Positions 40,382 to 48,883 of a stretch of DNA of 64,000 bases are shown here, in pieces (the stretch's first letter is position 1; every line of letters starts with the position of its first letter). This stretch comes from UBA5066 sp046331465 (GTDB lineage Bacteria > Acidobacteriota > Thermoanaerobaculia > UBA5066): assembly GCA_046331465.1 (NCBI GenBank), contig JAXLQV010000003.1:186001-250000 (forward strand), given 5' to 3'. A program made the position numbers and the translations under genes. Under the pieces are notes generated by a model. The model was not told the origin of the DNA and did no database searches. It saw only the letters and a program-made list of their open reading frames with translations.

Positions 40382-40507
40382 GGCGTCCTCCGCTCGACCC
40401 CGGCCGTCCCCCGCGAGGGACCCGGGGTCAGCTCGATTCTCCATCAAGCAATCCGCTTGCCGCCGGCGGGCCGTCCTCGGACCGGGACGAGCGCCCCGGG
40501 ACCGGCG

Positions 40508-43500
40508 TCAGCGGCCGGAATGGAAGGCCCAGGCGACGAGCCCGTGGTACGCCCGCAGGGGGAGCCGGACTCCGAGGAGGTCGAGCGGCGCGGCGACGCG
40601 GGCGGCCGCCCGGTAGACGAAGGAGAACGCCCGGTGCCGGAACCGGCCCCGCCGCGGCGGGAGCCAGGGGCTCCCCTCCAGCTCGGGATGGATCTCGTAG
40701 AGGACGTCGATCGCCCGGCCGACGTGCGCCTGCCGGGCGAGGAACTGCGACATCGTCTGCGGATGGACGTGGCGGGTCGCGGCCGCCTTCCGGTAGACGA
40801 TCGGGAGACCCGCTTTCGAGAGGCGCCAGCCGAGCTCGCAATCCTCCCAGCCGTACGAGGTGAAGCGGTGGTCGAAGGGCTCGGCGCCGAGCGCCTCGCG
40901 CGGGATCGAGACGTTCGACGTGTAGAGCGTCGTGAACGGGACCTCCTGGCCGTCGCGGAGGAGGTCGAAGGAGAACTGGGGCCCGTGCCCGTTCACGAAG
41001 TCGAGGAAGGGGGTGACCCTCATCTTCTCCCGGTGCCACCCGGTGAAGCCGATGACGCAGCACGGCCCCGGGCGCTCCGCGTGGGCTGCGAGGTGCTCGG
41101 CGACGCAGGCGGGCTCCGGGATCGTGTCGTCCCCGAGGAAGAGGACGAGGTCGCCCCGGGCGCGGGAGACGCCGTTGTTCCTCGCCCGCCCCTGCTTGAG
41201 GTTCTGCTGCCTCACCGGCACGAGGTCGAGCGCGCCGCGGAGCTCCTCCCGGAGCGCGACGAGGAGCTCGTGCGTCCCGTCGGTCGAGCCGTCGTCGACG
41301 ACGATCGCCTCGAGCGGGGGAACCATCTGCCGGGCGAGCGCCCGGATCGTCTCTTCCAGGACGTCCTTGCGGTTGTAGGTCGGGACGACGACGGAGACCG
41401 TCCCGGGCGCGCGACGCGGCTCCGGCTCGCGCGGGAGGAAGCGGACCCGCCGCACCGCCGCACCGAGCTGCCGGAAGTCCCAGTTCCCGATCGCCTCGTC
41501 CGGCACGCCGGAAGGGGACCTCAGGACGACGTCGAGGAGCCCGTCCTCCCGGGCGGCGGCCGGGACCTCCACCTCGTGCCAGCCTTCCCCGTCGATCGGC
41601 ACGGCGGTCGTCGCCGGGCCGCACGTGACCCGCATCTCGCCCGACGGCGCCGCGCAGTTCCCCTTCACCTCGAGGAGGAGCCGCCCCGCCGCGCCCGGCC
41701 CGACGCGGAGAGCGAACCTCGCGTGGCCCGTCGTCCAGCGGAAGGGGCCTCCCCCGTCGTCCTCGCGGCCGTACCACCCCCAGCCGAGCCGGCTCTCGCC
41801 CGAGAACTCGCCGGGGAGGAGCTCGCCCGAGACGACCCAGCCGTCGCACGTCCCGCCTCGGAACCGCGGCGGGTCCGGCGGCGGAGGGGGCTGCAGCGCC
41901 CGCGTCACGAGGCCGGCGCGCCGGAGGTCCCCGGACGACCGTCTCCTCCGGGCGTTCAGCACCGCCCTCTGCCGCAGCGTGCCGGGGAGGTGCCGCACGT
42001 TCCAGGCGACGACGTGTGCGAGGAGGCGCCATGCCCCCGCCCGCGCGAGGAGGACGGCGTGCCACCGGAGCACCTTGGCCGCCTCGAGCGGCTCGACGTT
42101 CTTGAGGATCGAGCGGACCGCGTGACGCACCCCGAGCTTCAGCCTCCAGTCGAGCCCCTTCTCGACCTTCGAGGTCCCGCCGAACGCGTGGCGGACGACG
42201 GAGGCGCGGCAGACGACGACGCGGCGGCCCAGGAGCCAGAGTCGCCAGCCGAGGTCGACGTCCTCGTGGTACATGAAGAACGCGGGATCGAAGGCCCCGA
42301 CGTCGAAGAACTCCACGCGGCGCATCGCCATCGCCGCCGCCGTCGGGAAGAGGACGTCGTGCGTCGGAGGCGCCCCGCTCCCCGGCGACCAGGGCTCGTA
42401 CGGGAAGAGGTAGCCGTGGTCGAACGCGTAGGCGAGCCGGGTCATCCCGCCCCCGAGGCCGTTGAGGAGCTCGGGCGTCGCGAGGAGGCGGAGCGTCGAG
42501 CAGGTCGCCGCGACGGCGGGCTCGTCGCGGAGCGTCTCGAGGAGCGGGAGGAGCCACCCCTCCTCGACCTGGGTGTCGGAGTTGAGGAGAACGAGGTAGT
42601 CGCCGCGGGCCTCGAGGGCGCCGCGCCGGTTCGCCTCCCCGAAGCCGAGGTTCGCCCCCGCCTCGAGGACCTTCACGTCCGGGTGGTTCGCGCGGGTCCA
42701 CGCGACGGAGTCGTCGGAGGAGCCGTTGTCGACGACGATCACCTCGCCGGGCGCGGGGCCGCACCGCGCGAGGGCCGGGAGGCACTTCTCGAGGTGGTGC
42801 CGGCCGTTGTAGTTCACGACGACGACGGAGGCCCGCGCGGCGAGCGCCGCCCGCGCGGCGAGCGCCGCGGCGGCCCGGCGCCCGGCATCCTCCCGCTCGC
42901 GCCGCAGGGCCTCGCCGGCGCGCGCGACGAGCGCCTCGGCCGCGGCCGTCTCCCGGCGGACCTCGCGCGGGAGGACCTCCCGCTTGACGTGGAGGAGGAG
43001 CCGCGAGACCTCCTCCGGCGCGTAGAGCGCGGCGTGCTTCCGGACGACCTCGACGCGGAACGGCTCCTGCGTCCGGGCCCCGTCGGGGTCGTCGATGAAG
43101 TGGCCGGGGAAGACGCGGTATTCCGCCACGGGGACGTCGACGAGCCGGAACGGGAGCGAGCGGGAGAGCCGGAGGAAGAGGTCCCAGTCCTCGAAGCGCC
43201 CGAGCGCCTCGTCGAAGCCGCCCGCGGCCAGGAACGCCGCGCGCGGGAGGAGCGGCGCGTTCAGCGGGATGAAGTTCTCGAGGAGGAGCGCGGTCGCGTC
43301 GAACGGCTCGGCGAACGACCGGAAGGGGGTGCGCACGCTCCCCTCCCCCGTGCCGCTCCATCGGGTCGCCTCGACGCGCCCGTAGACCACCTCGCCCTCC
43401 CCGGCGGCGGCGGCGAGCGCCGCGAGGCCACCCGGCAGGAGGAGGTCGTCGTCGTCGAGGAAGTGGAGGAAGCGCCCGCGCGCGGCCCCGGCCCCCGCGT

Positions 43501-44569
43501 TCGCCGCGCCCGCCCGGCCGCGCGGCGGCTCGAGCGGGACGTAGCGCGCCGACAGGCCCGGCACGGCGGCGACGACGTCGGAAACGTCCTCGCCGCCGTC
43601 GTTCACGACGACGACCTCGAGGCGGACCCCCTCCTGAGCCGCGACGCTCGCGAGCGCCTCGCGCAGGAGGCCGCGCCGGTCCTTCGTCCGGACGACGACG
43701 CTCACGTCGGGCTCCCCGCCGCGCGCGGGCCCGGCGGCGGGGGCCGGCGGCGGGGCAGGGGCCGCGGCGCGCGGGAGGACCTCGTCGGCGGGGAGCGTCG
43801 GCCCCATCGCGCACGCGAGGCGGAACGGGTCGACGGACGGAAGCGCGGCGAGCGCGACGACGAAGAGCCCCTCGGCCGCGCGGACGCTCCGCGGGAGGCT
43901 CATCCGGCGGAACTCGCCGATCCCGCGCGCGAAGGCCGCGTAGTCGTGCCCGCCGAGCTGCGAGGCGTGGGCGCGGATCGCCTCCTGCTTCCTCTCCGCG
44001 TCCGCGGTGACGTCGACGAGGACGTTCGGGCGGAAGGGCTGGGAGACCTCGTAGAACGCGGCCCGCGCCCCTTCCGGCAGGGCAGCCGCGAGCCGGCGCC
44101 CCGCGTCGCCCGCGAAGAGCCCGAGGAACGCCGCGGCGACCGCGCGGTGGTCCGGGTGGACCTCCACCGGCGACGGGACGAGGACGAGGTCCGGCACCCC
44201 CGCGAGGAGCGCCTCCTCGAGGAGCCGCGCGAGGTCGGGAGCCCGTTCCGAGAGCCCGCGGTCCGGGAGATGGGCGCAACGCGCCTCGCCCCCGCCGAGG
44301 ACGCCGAGCGCGCGGCGCGTCTCGGCGAGGCGGAGCTCTCCGGTCTCCCGGCGCCGCCCCGGGTCGGGCTCGTCTCCGGCGCCGTCCGTCGCGACGAGGA
44401 CCTCGACCGCGGCCCCGTCGCGGAGGAGCGCGGCGAGCGTGCCGCCGCAGCCGAGCGTCTCGTCGTCGGCGTGCGGCGCGACGACGAGGACGCGGCGGGC
44501 GGAAAGGCGCGTCGCCTCGTAGGGGAGGAGGCGTCTCTCGGGAGAAGGGTCCAGCGAGCCGGAAGCCAA
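40508..44569 (-). CDS. PIG-L deacetylase fused to three GT2 glycosyltransferase domains
   Basis: A 1353-residue multidomain enzyme for glycan assembly. Residues about 20-250 are a PIG-L/LmbE deacetylase with zinc motifs PHADDE and VEVHPDH. Three GT-A (GT2) domains follow: about 290-530 (VSVVVRTKDRR, LDDDDLL), 580-840 (SVVVVNYNGRHHLEKCL, LLNSDTQVEEG, MYHEDVDLGWRL) and 1080-1340 (VSVVVPTYNRKDVLE, FLGDDTIP, GWEDCELGWRL). A probable beta-sandwich (about 920-1060) separates the last two. It has no membrane helix and should act in the cytoplasm. The start is TTG 44569: TAGAAT lies 8 nt before it, and no ATG precedes the deacetylase core. The next gene upstream is another GT2 on the same strand. Confidence 0.85.
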   Translation of the reverse strand: MASGSLDPSPERRLLPYEATRLSARRVLVVAPHADDETLGCGGTLAALLRDGAAVEVLVATDGAGDEPDPGRRRETGELRLAETRRALGVLGGGEARCAHLPDRGLSERAPDLARLLEEALLAGVPDLVLVPSPVEVHPDHRAVAAAFLGLFAGDAGRRLAAALPEGARAAFYEVSQPFRPNVLVDVTADAERKQEAIRAHASQLGGHDYAAFARGIGEFRRMSLPRSVRAAEGLFVVALAALPSVDPFRLACAMGPTLPADEVLPRAAAPAPPPAPAAGPARGGEPDVSVVVRTKDRRGLLREALASVAAQEGVRLEVVVVNDGGEDVSDVVAAVPGLSARYVPLEPPRGRAGAANAGAGAARGRFLHFLDDDDLLLPGGLAALAAAAGEGEVVYGRVEATRWSGTGEGSVRTPFRSFAEPFDATALLLENFIPLNAPLLPRAAFLAAGGFDEALGRFEDWDLFLRLSRSLPFRLVDVPVAEYRVFPGHFIDDPDGARTQEPFRVEVVRKHAALYAPEEVSRLLLHVKREVLPREVRRETAAAEALVARAGEALRREREDAGRRAAAALAARAALAARASVVVVNYNGRHHLEKCLPALARCGPAPGEVIVVDNGSSDDSVAWTRANHPDVKVLEAGANLGFGEANRRGALEARGDYLVLLNSDTQVEEGWLLPLLETLRDEPAVAATCSTLRLLATPELLNGLGGGMTRLAYAFDHGYLFPYEPWSPGSGAPPTHDVLFPTAAAMAMRRVEFFDVGAFDPAFFMYHEDVDLGWRLWLLGRRVVVCRASVVRHAFGGTSKVEKGLDWRLKLGVRHAVRSILKNVEPLEAAKVLRWHAVLLARAGAWRLLAHVVAWNVRHLPGTLRQRAVLNARRRRSSGDLRRAGLVTRALQPPPPPDPPRFRGGTCDGWVVSGELLPGEFSGESRLGWGWYGREDDGGGPFRWTTGHARFALRVGPGAAGRLLLEVKGNCAAPSGEMRVTCGPATTAVPIDGEGWHEVEVPAAAREDGLLDVVLRSPSGVPDEAIGNWDFRQLGAAVRRVRFLPREPEPRRAPGTVSVVVPTYNRKDVLEETIRALARQMVPPLEAIVVDDGSTDGTHELLVALREELRGALDLVPVRQQNLKQGRARNNGVSRARGDLVLFLGDDTIPEPACVAEHLAAHAERPGPCCVIGFTGWHREKMRVTPFLDFVNGHGPQFSFDLLRDGQEVPFTTLYTSNVSIPREALGAEPFDHRFTSYGWEDCELGWRLSKAGLPIVYRKAAATRHVHPQTMSQFLARQAHVGRAIDVLYEIHPELEGSPWLPPRRGRFRHRAFSFVYRAAARVAAPLDLLGVRLPLRAYHGLVAWAFHSGR

Positions 44570-44577
44570 GCCGCGCG

Positions 44578-44583
44578 ATTCTA
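44578..44583 (-). promoter_or_regulatory. -10 element TAGAAT, leaderless promoter with TTG start
   Basis: Minus-strand TAGAAT, 8 nt, then TTG 44569 of the PIG-L/GT2 fusion gene. It is the same spacing as at 26377, 15576 and 27185. Confidence 0.45.
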
Positions 44584-44611
44584 ACCGCCGGTTCGCGCCC
44601 GGCCCGCGCCG

Positions 44612-45676
44612 TCAGGCGGCCGCGAAGCGGCCCTCGGCGAGGACGGAGCCCGTCTCGCGGGCGAAGACGCGGACCCAGAGCGTCTCCCCGCTCCGCGCGC
44701 GCGCGAAGTCCCCGGGCAGCCGCCAGCTCCGCACGCCGCCCGGGACGAGGACGAGCCCGAACGGCCGGAAGCTCGGGTAGGGCGAGACGGCCGCGGCGGC
44801 GGGCGCCGCGTCGTCCCAGCGGAGCTCCGACACGCGCGGAACGCCGCTCCCGTCGACGGGGGGAAGCCGGGCGAGGCGCTCGAGCGCGCGCGCACCGGCC
44901 TCGCCGAAGTGCTTCGTGAAGTAGCGCGCCTCGGACTCGGCGAACCAGGCCGCCGCGCGCGGCTCCGTCCGCGCGCTCTGCCCGAAGAGGTGGACGACGT
45001 GCGCGCCGCCGACGAAGAGGAGGCGGCCGCCGGCGAGGAGGAGCCTCCGCTGCCAGTCGTTCTCCTCGTAGTAGAGGCGGTATCCCTCGTCGAACGCGCC
45101 GACGGCCTCGTGCGTCCGGCGCGTCACGGCGACGAGCGCCCCGGAGAGGCCGCGGACCGACGCGACCCTGCCCTCGGCGGCGCGCGCGGCCTGCGCCGCC
45201 GCCCGGCGCGCCTCCCGGCGGAACGCCCTCGCGGAGCGCGCCGGGTCCGCGGCGAGCGCCCGCCGGGCGAGCTCCTCGGGGCGCGCCTCCTCGGCGGGAG
45301 GCATGAGGATCGTCCGCGCGCCGTCGGCCCAGAGGGCCGGTCCGGCTGCGACGAGCCGCTCCCCCTCGACCGCCGCGGCGAGCGCGGCGACGGAGCCTTC
45401 GCAGAACGTGAGGTCCGGGTTCGCGAGGAAGAGCGTCGCGCCGCGCGCGGCGGCGATGCCGGCGTTCAGCCCGCCGGCGAAGCCGAGGTTCCGCGGCGGC
45501 AGCAGGACAACGTCGGCGTGCGGCTCGAGCCCCGCTTTCTCCTCCGGGTCCTCCGAGTTGACGACGACGACCGCCTCCGCGTCGCGGCCCGCCCTGCGCG
45601 CGTCCTCGCGGAACGACGCGATCGCGCGCGCCGCGAGCTCCGCCGAGCGGTACGAGACGAACACGGCCGAAATCAT
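44612..45676 (-). CDS. GT2-family glycosyltransferase (rhamnosyltransferase-like)
   Basis: A 354-residue GT-A enzyme. AVFVSYRSAELA starts the fold, NLGFAGGLNAGIAAARG and FLANPDLTF give the nucleotide-sugar/metal region, and FDEGYRLYYEENDWQRRL is the acceptor-side motif typical of rhamnosyltransferase-like GT2s. The last 80 residues form an extra beta-rich part similar to the end of sugar-modifying enzymes. Soluble or membrane-peripheral, cytoplasmic. Sugar unknown. It is divergent from the GNAT-like gene at 45700 with a 23-nt gap. Confidence 0.88.
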   Translation of the reverse strand: MISAVFVSYRSAELAARAIASFREDARRAGRDAEAVVVVNSEDPEEKAGLEPHADVVLLPPRNLGFAGGLNAGIAAARGATLFLANPDLTFCEGSVAALAAAVEGERLVAAGPALWADGARTILMPPAEEARPEELARRALAADPARSARAFRREARRAAAQAARAAEGRVASVRGLSGALVAVTRRTHEAVGAFDEGYRLYYEENDWQRRLLLAGGRLLFVGGAHVVHLFGQSARTEPRAAAWFAESEARYFTKHFGEAGARALERLARLPPVDGSGVPRVSELRWDDAAPAAAAVSPYPSFRPFGLVLVPGGVRSWRLPGDFARARSGETLWVRVFARETGSVLAEGRFAAA

Positions 45677-45680
45677 CTGG

Positions 45681-45689
45681 TGCTAACCT
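45681..45689 (+). promoter_or_regulatory. Extended -10 TGCTAACCT before the GNAT-like gene
   Basis: TG-C-TAACCT, then 10 nt and ATG 45700, giving a leader of only a few nucleotides without a ribosome site. Confidence 0.45.
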
Positions 45690-45699
45690 CGCCGGCACG

Positions 45700-46665
45700 A
45701 TGTCGGTTGAGTTCCGACCTGCCGTCAAAAGCGATCGGAACGCCATCTTGGAGCTCTTCGAGGCGGCGTTCAAGAGCCCGGCAGACCCCGCCGACCTCGC
45801 CTGGAAGTACGACGAGAACCCGCACCCCGCCGTCTCCGTGATCGCGATCGAGGACGGCCGCGCCGTGGGTCTCATCGGCGCCGTCGGGACCCGCTACCGC
45901 GGGCTCGGGATGGACCAGCGGGGCAACTCCCTCGTCGACGTGATGACCCACCCCGGGGCGCGCGCGCTCGGCAAGGCGGCCCTCTTCAAGAGGCTCACCG
46001 AGGCCTTCCGCCGGATCAACGCCGGGACGGGAGTCCTCTTCGACTTCGGCTTCCCGCACGAGCGGGCGCGGAAGATCGAGGAGCGCCTCGGCGGCTGCGT
46101 GACGGCCGAGCCGTGCGGCGAGCGCGGGCGCCCGCTCGACGCGCCGCCCCTCCTCGGGAGGATCCGGCGCCGGCTCCTCCGGGTCCGCGAGGGCGAGCCG
46201 TTCGGCCGGCCGCACGAGGCGCTCGCCGAGGCCCTCCACGCGCGGTCCGGCTGGCGGACCGACCGCTCCGTCCGGACGCTCGCCTGGCGCTTCTCGCGCC
46301 CCGGGTTCGTCTACAGGAGCGTCCAGCTCCTCGACGCGGGAGGCCGATCCCGCGCCTACGCCGTCGTCTCGATCCGCGACCGGAAGGCGCTCCTCGTCGA
46401 CCTCCAGGTCCGCTCGGAGACGGACGGCACGCTCGCCGACCTCCTCGCCGCGGTCCACGAGCGGCTCGCCGGGGCTGACGCCGTCCGGATGGTCCTCCGC
46501 TCCCCGCAGGAGGGGCTCCTCGGGAAGCGCCTCGTCGGAGAGCTCGGTTTCGCCCCGGAGCCGTCGGACACCGTCCTCCTGATGCACCCCGTCGCGGAAG
46601 GGTTCGACTTCGTCGCCCCCGGGCGCACGTTCGACTACCGCTTCTCCGACCACGACGTCTTCTGA
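45700..46665 (+). CDS. GNAT-fold acyltransferase-like protein of the glycan cluster
   Basis: A 321-residue protein with an N-terminal GNAT-like half (VEFRPAVKSDRNAILELFEAAF, then VIAIEDGRAVGLIGAVGTRYRG, a strand-loop-strand typical of the fold) and a second, more divergent half (about residues 170-310). Such two-lobed GNAT proteins are common in exopolysaccharide clusters, where they acylate sugars or amino sugars. No acetyl-CoA pyrophosphate loop of the standard Q/RxxGxG/A form is clear, so activity is not assured. It is the only rightward gene inside an otherwise leftward block. A terminator hairpin follows. Confidence 0.7.
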   Translation: MSVEFRPAVKSDRNAILELFEAAFKSPADPADLAWKYDENPHPAVSVIAIEDGRAVGLIGAVGTRYRGLGMDQRGNSLVDVMTHPGARALGKAALFKRLTEAFRRINAGTGVLFDFGFPHERARKIEERLGGCVTAEPCGERGRPLDAPPLLGRIRRRLLRVREGEPFGRPHEALAEALHARSGWRTDRSVRTLAWRFSRPGFVYRSVQLLDAGGRSRAYAVVSIRDRKALLVDLQVRSETDGTLADLLAAVHERLAGADAVRMVLRSPQEGLLGKRLVGELGFAPEPSDTVLLMHPVAEGFDFVAPGRTFDYRFSDHDVF

Positions 46666-46682
46666 GCCGGCGTCCTGCCGGC
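46666..46682. terminator. Hairpin between convergent genes
   Basis: GCCGGC-GTCCT-GCCGGC in the 23-nt gap between the GNAT-like gene (+) and the GT4 gene (-), followed on the + strand by CTCTCGTC. Confidence 0.4.
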
Positions 46683-46688
46683 CTCTCG

Positions 46689-47687
46689 TCACAGCGAGGC
46701 GAGGACCGACTCGACGACGTCGACGGCCCGGGACACCGAGAACGCCTTCGCCGCGGCGAGGCCCCGGCTCCTCTGCTCGCGCCAGCGCGCGGGATCCAGG
46801 AGCAGGTCCCGCGCTCCCTGCGCGAGGCCCCGGGCGTCGCCGACGGCGACGCGAAGCGTGGAGCCGCAGGGGAGCTCGCGCAGGGAGGGGATGTCCGTGA
46901 CGACGACCGGAACGCCCGTCGCCATCGCCTCGAGAGGAGGGAGTCCCCATCCCTCCGCGGGCTCGGACGCGAAGAGGAGCACGTCCAGGCCCCTGTAGAA
47001 GCTCCCCATCCGCGCGACGGGAAGAGACCTGAAGTACATCTCGCAGGAGCCGAACTGCGCCTCGGCCTCCGAGCGTGGAGACTGGCTGACCCGGTGAAGG
47101 GCGGCACGGACTCCGGAGGCGCGGAGCAGGCGCACGGCCTCGAGCGCCACGGGGACCCCCTTCATCGCCGCCTCGAACGGCCCGACGATGCCGACGACCG
47201 GCGGCTCGGAAGGCCTGCTCCTCTCCGGGCCGGGCTCGAAGTCGGAGTGCCGGATCGCCTGCGGCACGACGTGGAACGGGCCCGGGAAGCGTCCCTCCAG
47301 CCACCGGAGGACGTGGGGGGAGATGACGAGCTTCGGTACCGGCGCGAGGTAGGCCGCCTCCACCTCCGGCGCGAGGTGAGCGAAGTGGGAGTAGGCCGCC
47401 TCGTAGCCCTGGGAGAAGTGGACGACGCGGCGGGCCCTCCCGGACGCGAGGGCCGGCAGCACGGTCGCGTACCACGTCGCGACGAAGACGTCGGCATCGG
47501 GCAGGTACTCGCGCGTCAGCTCGGGGACGAGGCGTACCGGAACCGCCACGTCGATCCAGTCGCGGTTCCAGCTCCTGGCGACGATGGAAACGTCGTGCCC
47601 CCGGGAGGCGAGCTCCGCGGCGTGCTCGACGACGACCTTGACGCCGCCCGCGACGTCGATGGCCTCGAGGACGTAGACGATCCTCAC
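46689..47687 (-). CDS. GT4-family glycosyltransferase
   Basis: A 332-residue GT-B enzyme using a nucleotide sugar donor. The start is VRIVYVLEAIDVAGGVKVVVEHAAELASRGHDV, seen in two pieces as the first Rossmann unit, and the C-terminal donor site includes FASEPAEGWGLPPLEAMATGVPVV with the EX7E pattern. GTG 47687 overlaps the ABC ATPase stop (GTGA), so it is coupled to it. Acceptor and sugar unknown; context suggests surface polysaccharide. Confidence 0.9.
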   Translation of the reverse strand: MRIVYVLEAIDVAGGVKVVVEHAAELASRGHDVSIVARSWNRDWIDVAVPVRLVPELTREYLPDADVFVATWYATVLPALASGRARRVVHFSQGYEAAYSHFAHLAPEVEAAYLAPVPKLVISPHVLRWLEGRFPGPFHVVPQAIRHSDFEPGPERSRPSEPPVVGIVGPFEAAMKGVPVALEAVRLLRASGVRAALHRVSQSPRSEAEAQFGSCEMYFRSLPVARMGSFYRGLDVLLFASEPAEGWGLPPLEAMATGVPVVVTDIPSLRELPCGSTLRVAVGDARGLAQGARDLLLDPARWREQRSRGLAAAKAFSVSRAVDVVESVLASL

Positions 47688-48883
47688 GGGAGGGCCTGCC
47701 AGCGCGCCTCGACGGGGACGAGGCCGCTCGTCCAGATCTCGCTCTCCACCCGGAAGCGGGCGTCGCTCCGGGCGTCGAACACGACGAGGGCCTTCTCGTC
47801 CCCCAGGAACGCGAAGACGACGAACTCGCCCTTGCTCAGGGGCAGGACGTCGAGAGCGACGCGGACGCGGTGGCGGGTCCGCCCCGAGATCGGGCCGAAC
47901 CCGTCGAGCCGGGAGTCCAGCGAGAAGCACGTCACGTTGTCGGGCGTGTTCACGCCCACGTGCACGTGCACCGGCCTCGAGGCCTCGTCCACCGCGATCT
48001 CCAGCTCCACGCCCCACGGCTCGCGGGGCCGGAAGCTGCCGCAGCGGGCCCCCTCCGCGTCCACCGTGTGGACGCTCACGATGCGGGCGTGGCTTCCCTG
48101 CGCCACGGCCTCGGCGGCGGTCTCCCCGGTCGACGCCCGGCTGCTCCGGGCACTCAGGAACCTCTCGTACGCGAGGACGACCTCGTGGGCCGGGCCGCTG
48201 CCCGCCACCTTCCCCCCGTCGAGCCAGATCGCCTCGTCGCAGAACGTCGACACGTAGTAGAGGGCGTGCGTGCAGAAGAGGATCGTCCGACCCGAGGCCT
48301 TGAGGTCCCAGATCCGGTCGATGCACTTCTTCTGGAAGCGGGCGTCGCCGACCGCGAGGGCCTCGTCGAGGATGACGATGTCCGGGAGCACCGCCGTCGC
48401 GACCGCGAAGGCGAGCCGCATCGCCATCCCGGAGGAGTAGGTCTTCACGGGCCGGTCGAAGAAGTCGCCGAGGTCCGCGAAGGCCTCGATCTCGGGAAGG
48501 ACGGTGGCGAGCTCCTCCCCCGACAGCCCCGAGAGGGCCGCCTGGAGGATCGCGTTTCGCCGGCCCGTCACCTCGGGGTGGAACGCGGCGCCGAGCTCGA
48601 GCACGGCGGCGACGCGCCCCTCGATGCCGACCTCGCCGGCGGTCGGGGTCGTCGTGCCCGCGAGGATCTTGAGGAAGGTGCTCTTCCCCGAGCCGTTCTC
48701 CCCGATGAGGCCCGTCACGGCCCCTCGACGGACCCGGATCGAGATGCCCCTGAGGGCGTGGACCTCCTCGTGGCGGGCGCGTCCGAGGATCACCTCGAGG
48801 AGCCGGTCCCGCCGCCTCGGGTAGATCCGGTAGCTCTTCGAGAGCTCCGAGACCGAGACGGCCCACGGGGAGGGGTCAGGCAC
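47684..48883 (-). CDS. Wzt-type polysaccharide export ABC ATPase with C-terminal sugar-binding-like domain
   Basis: A 399-residue ATPase. Walker A GENGSGKST, signature YSSGMAMRLAF, Walker B IVILDEALAVGD and the switch in LFCTHALYYV are typical of Wzt/TagH exporters of O-antigen or teichoic-acid-like polymers. Residues about 270-395 form a Wzt C-terminal-like beta-sandwich that in O9a-type systems recognises the capped polymer end. The matching membrane subunit Wzm is not encoded anywhere in the window. GTG 48883 is used because it starts just before VSVSELSKSYRIYPRR; it overlaps the radical SAM gene by 8 nt. Confidence 0.88.
   Translation of the reverse strand: MPDPSPWAVSVSELSKSYRIYPRRRDRLLEVILGRARHEEVHALRGISIRVRRGAVTGLIGENGSGKSTFLKILAGTTTPTAGEVGIEGRVAAVLELGAAFHPEVTGRRNAILQAALSGLSGEELATVLPEIEAFADLGDFFDRPVKTYSSGMAMRLAFAVATAVLPDIVILDEALAVGDARFQKKCIDRIWDLKASGRTILFCTHALYYVSTFCDEAIWLDGGKVAGSGPAHEVVLAYERFLSARSSRASTGETAAEAVAQGSHARIVSVHTVDAEGARCGSFRPREPWGVELEIAVDEASRPVHVHVGVNTPDNVTCFSLDSRLDGFGPISGRTRHRVRVALDVLPLSKGEFVVFAFLGDEKALVVFDARSDARFRVESEIWTSGLVPVEARWQALP

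Noticed and set aside
39017..44584. Very long rightward open frame (1855 codons) opposite the PIG-L/GT2 and PEGA genes
   Set aside because: It is a G+C-driven antisense frame: Arg/Pro/Glu/Gly-rich, no recognisable domain, and the opposite strand carries clear PIG-L, GT2 and PEGA motifs.
40428..45875. Second long frame (about 1815 codons) on the minus strand across the glycan genes
   Set aside because: Out-of-frame shadow of the PIG-L/GT2 and GT2 genes; low-complexity Arg/Ala/Pro content with no motif.
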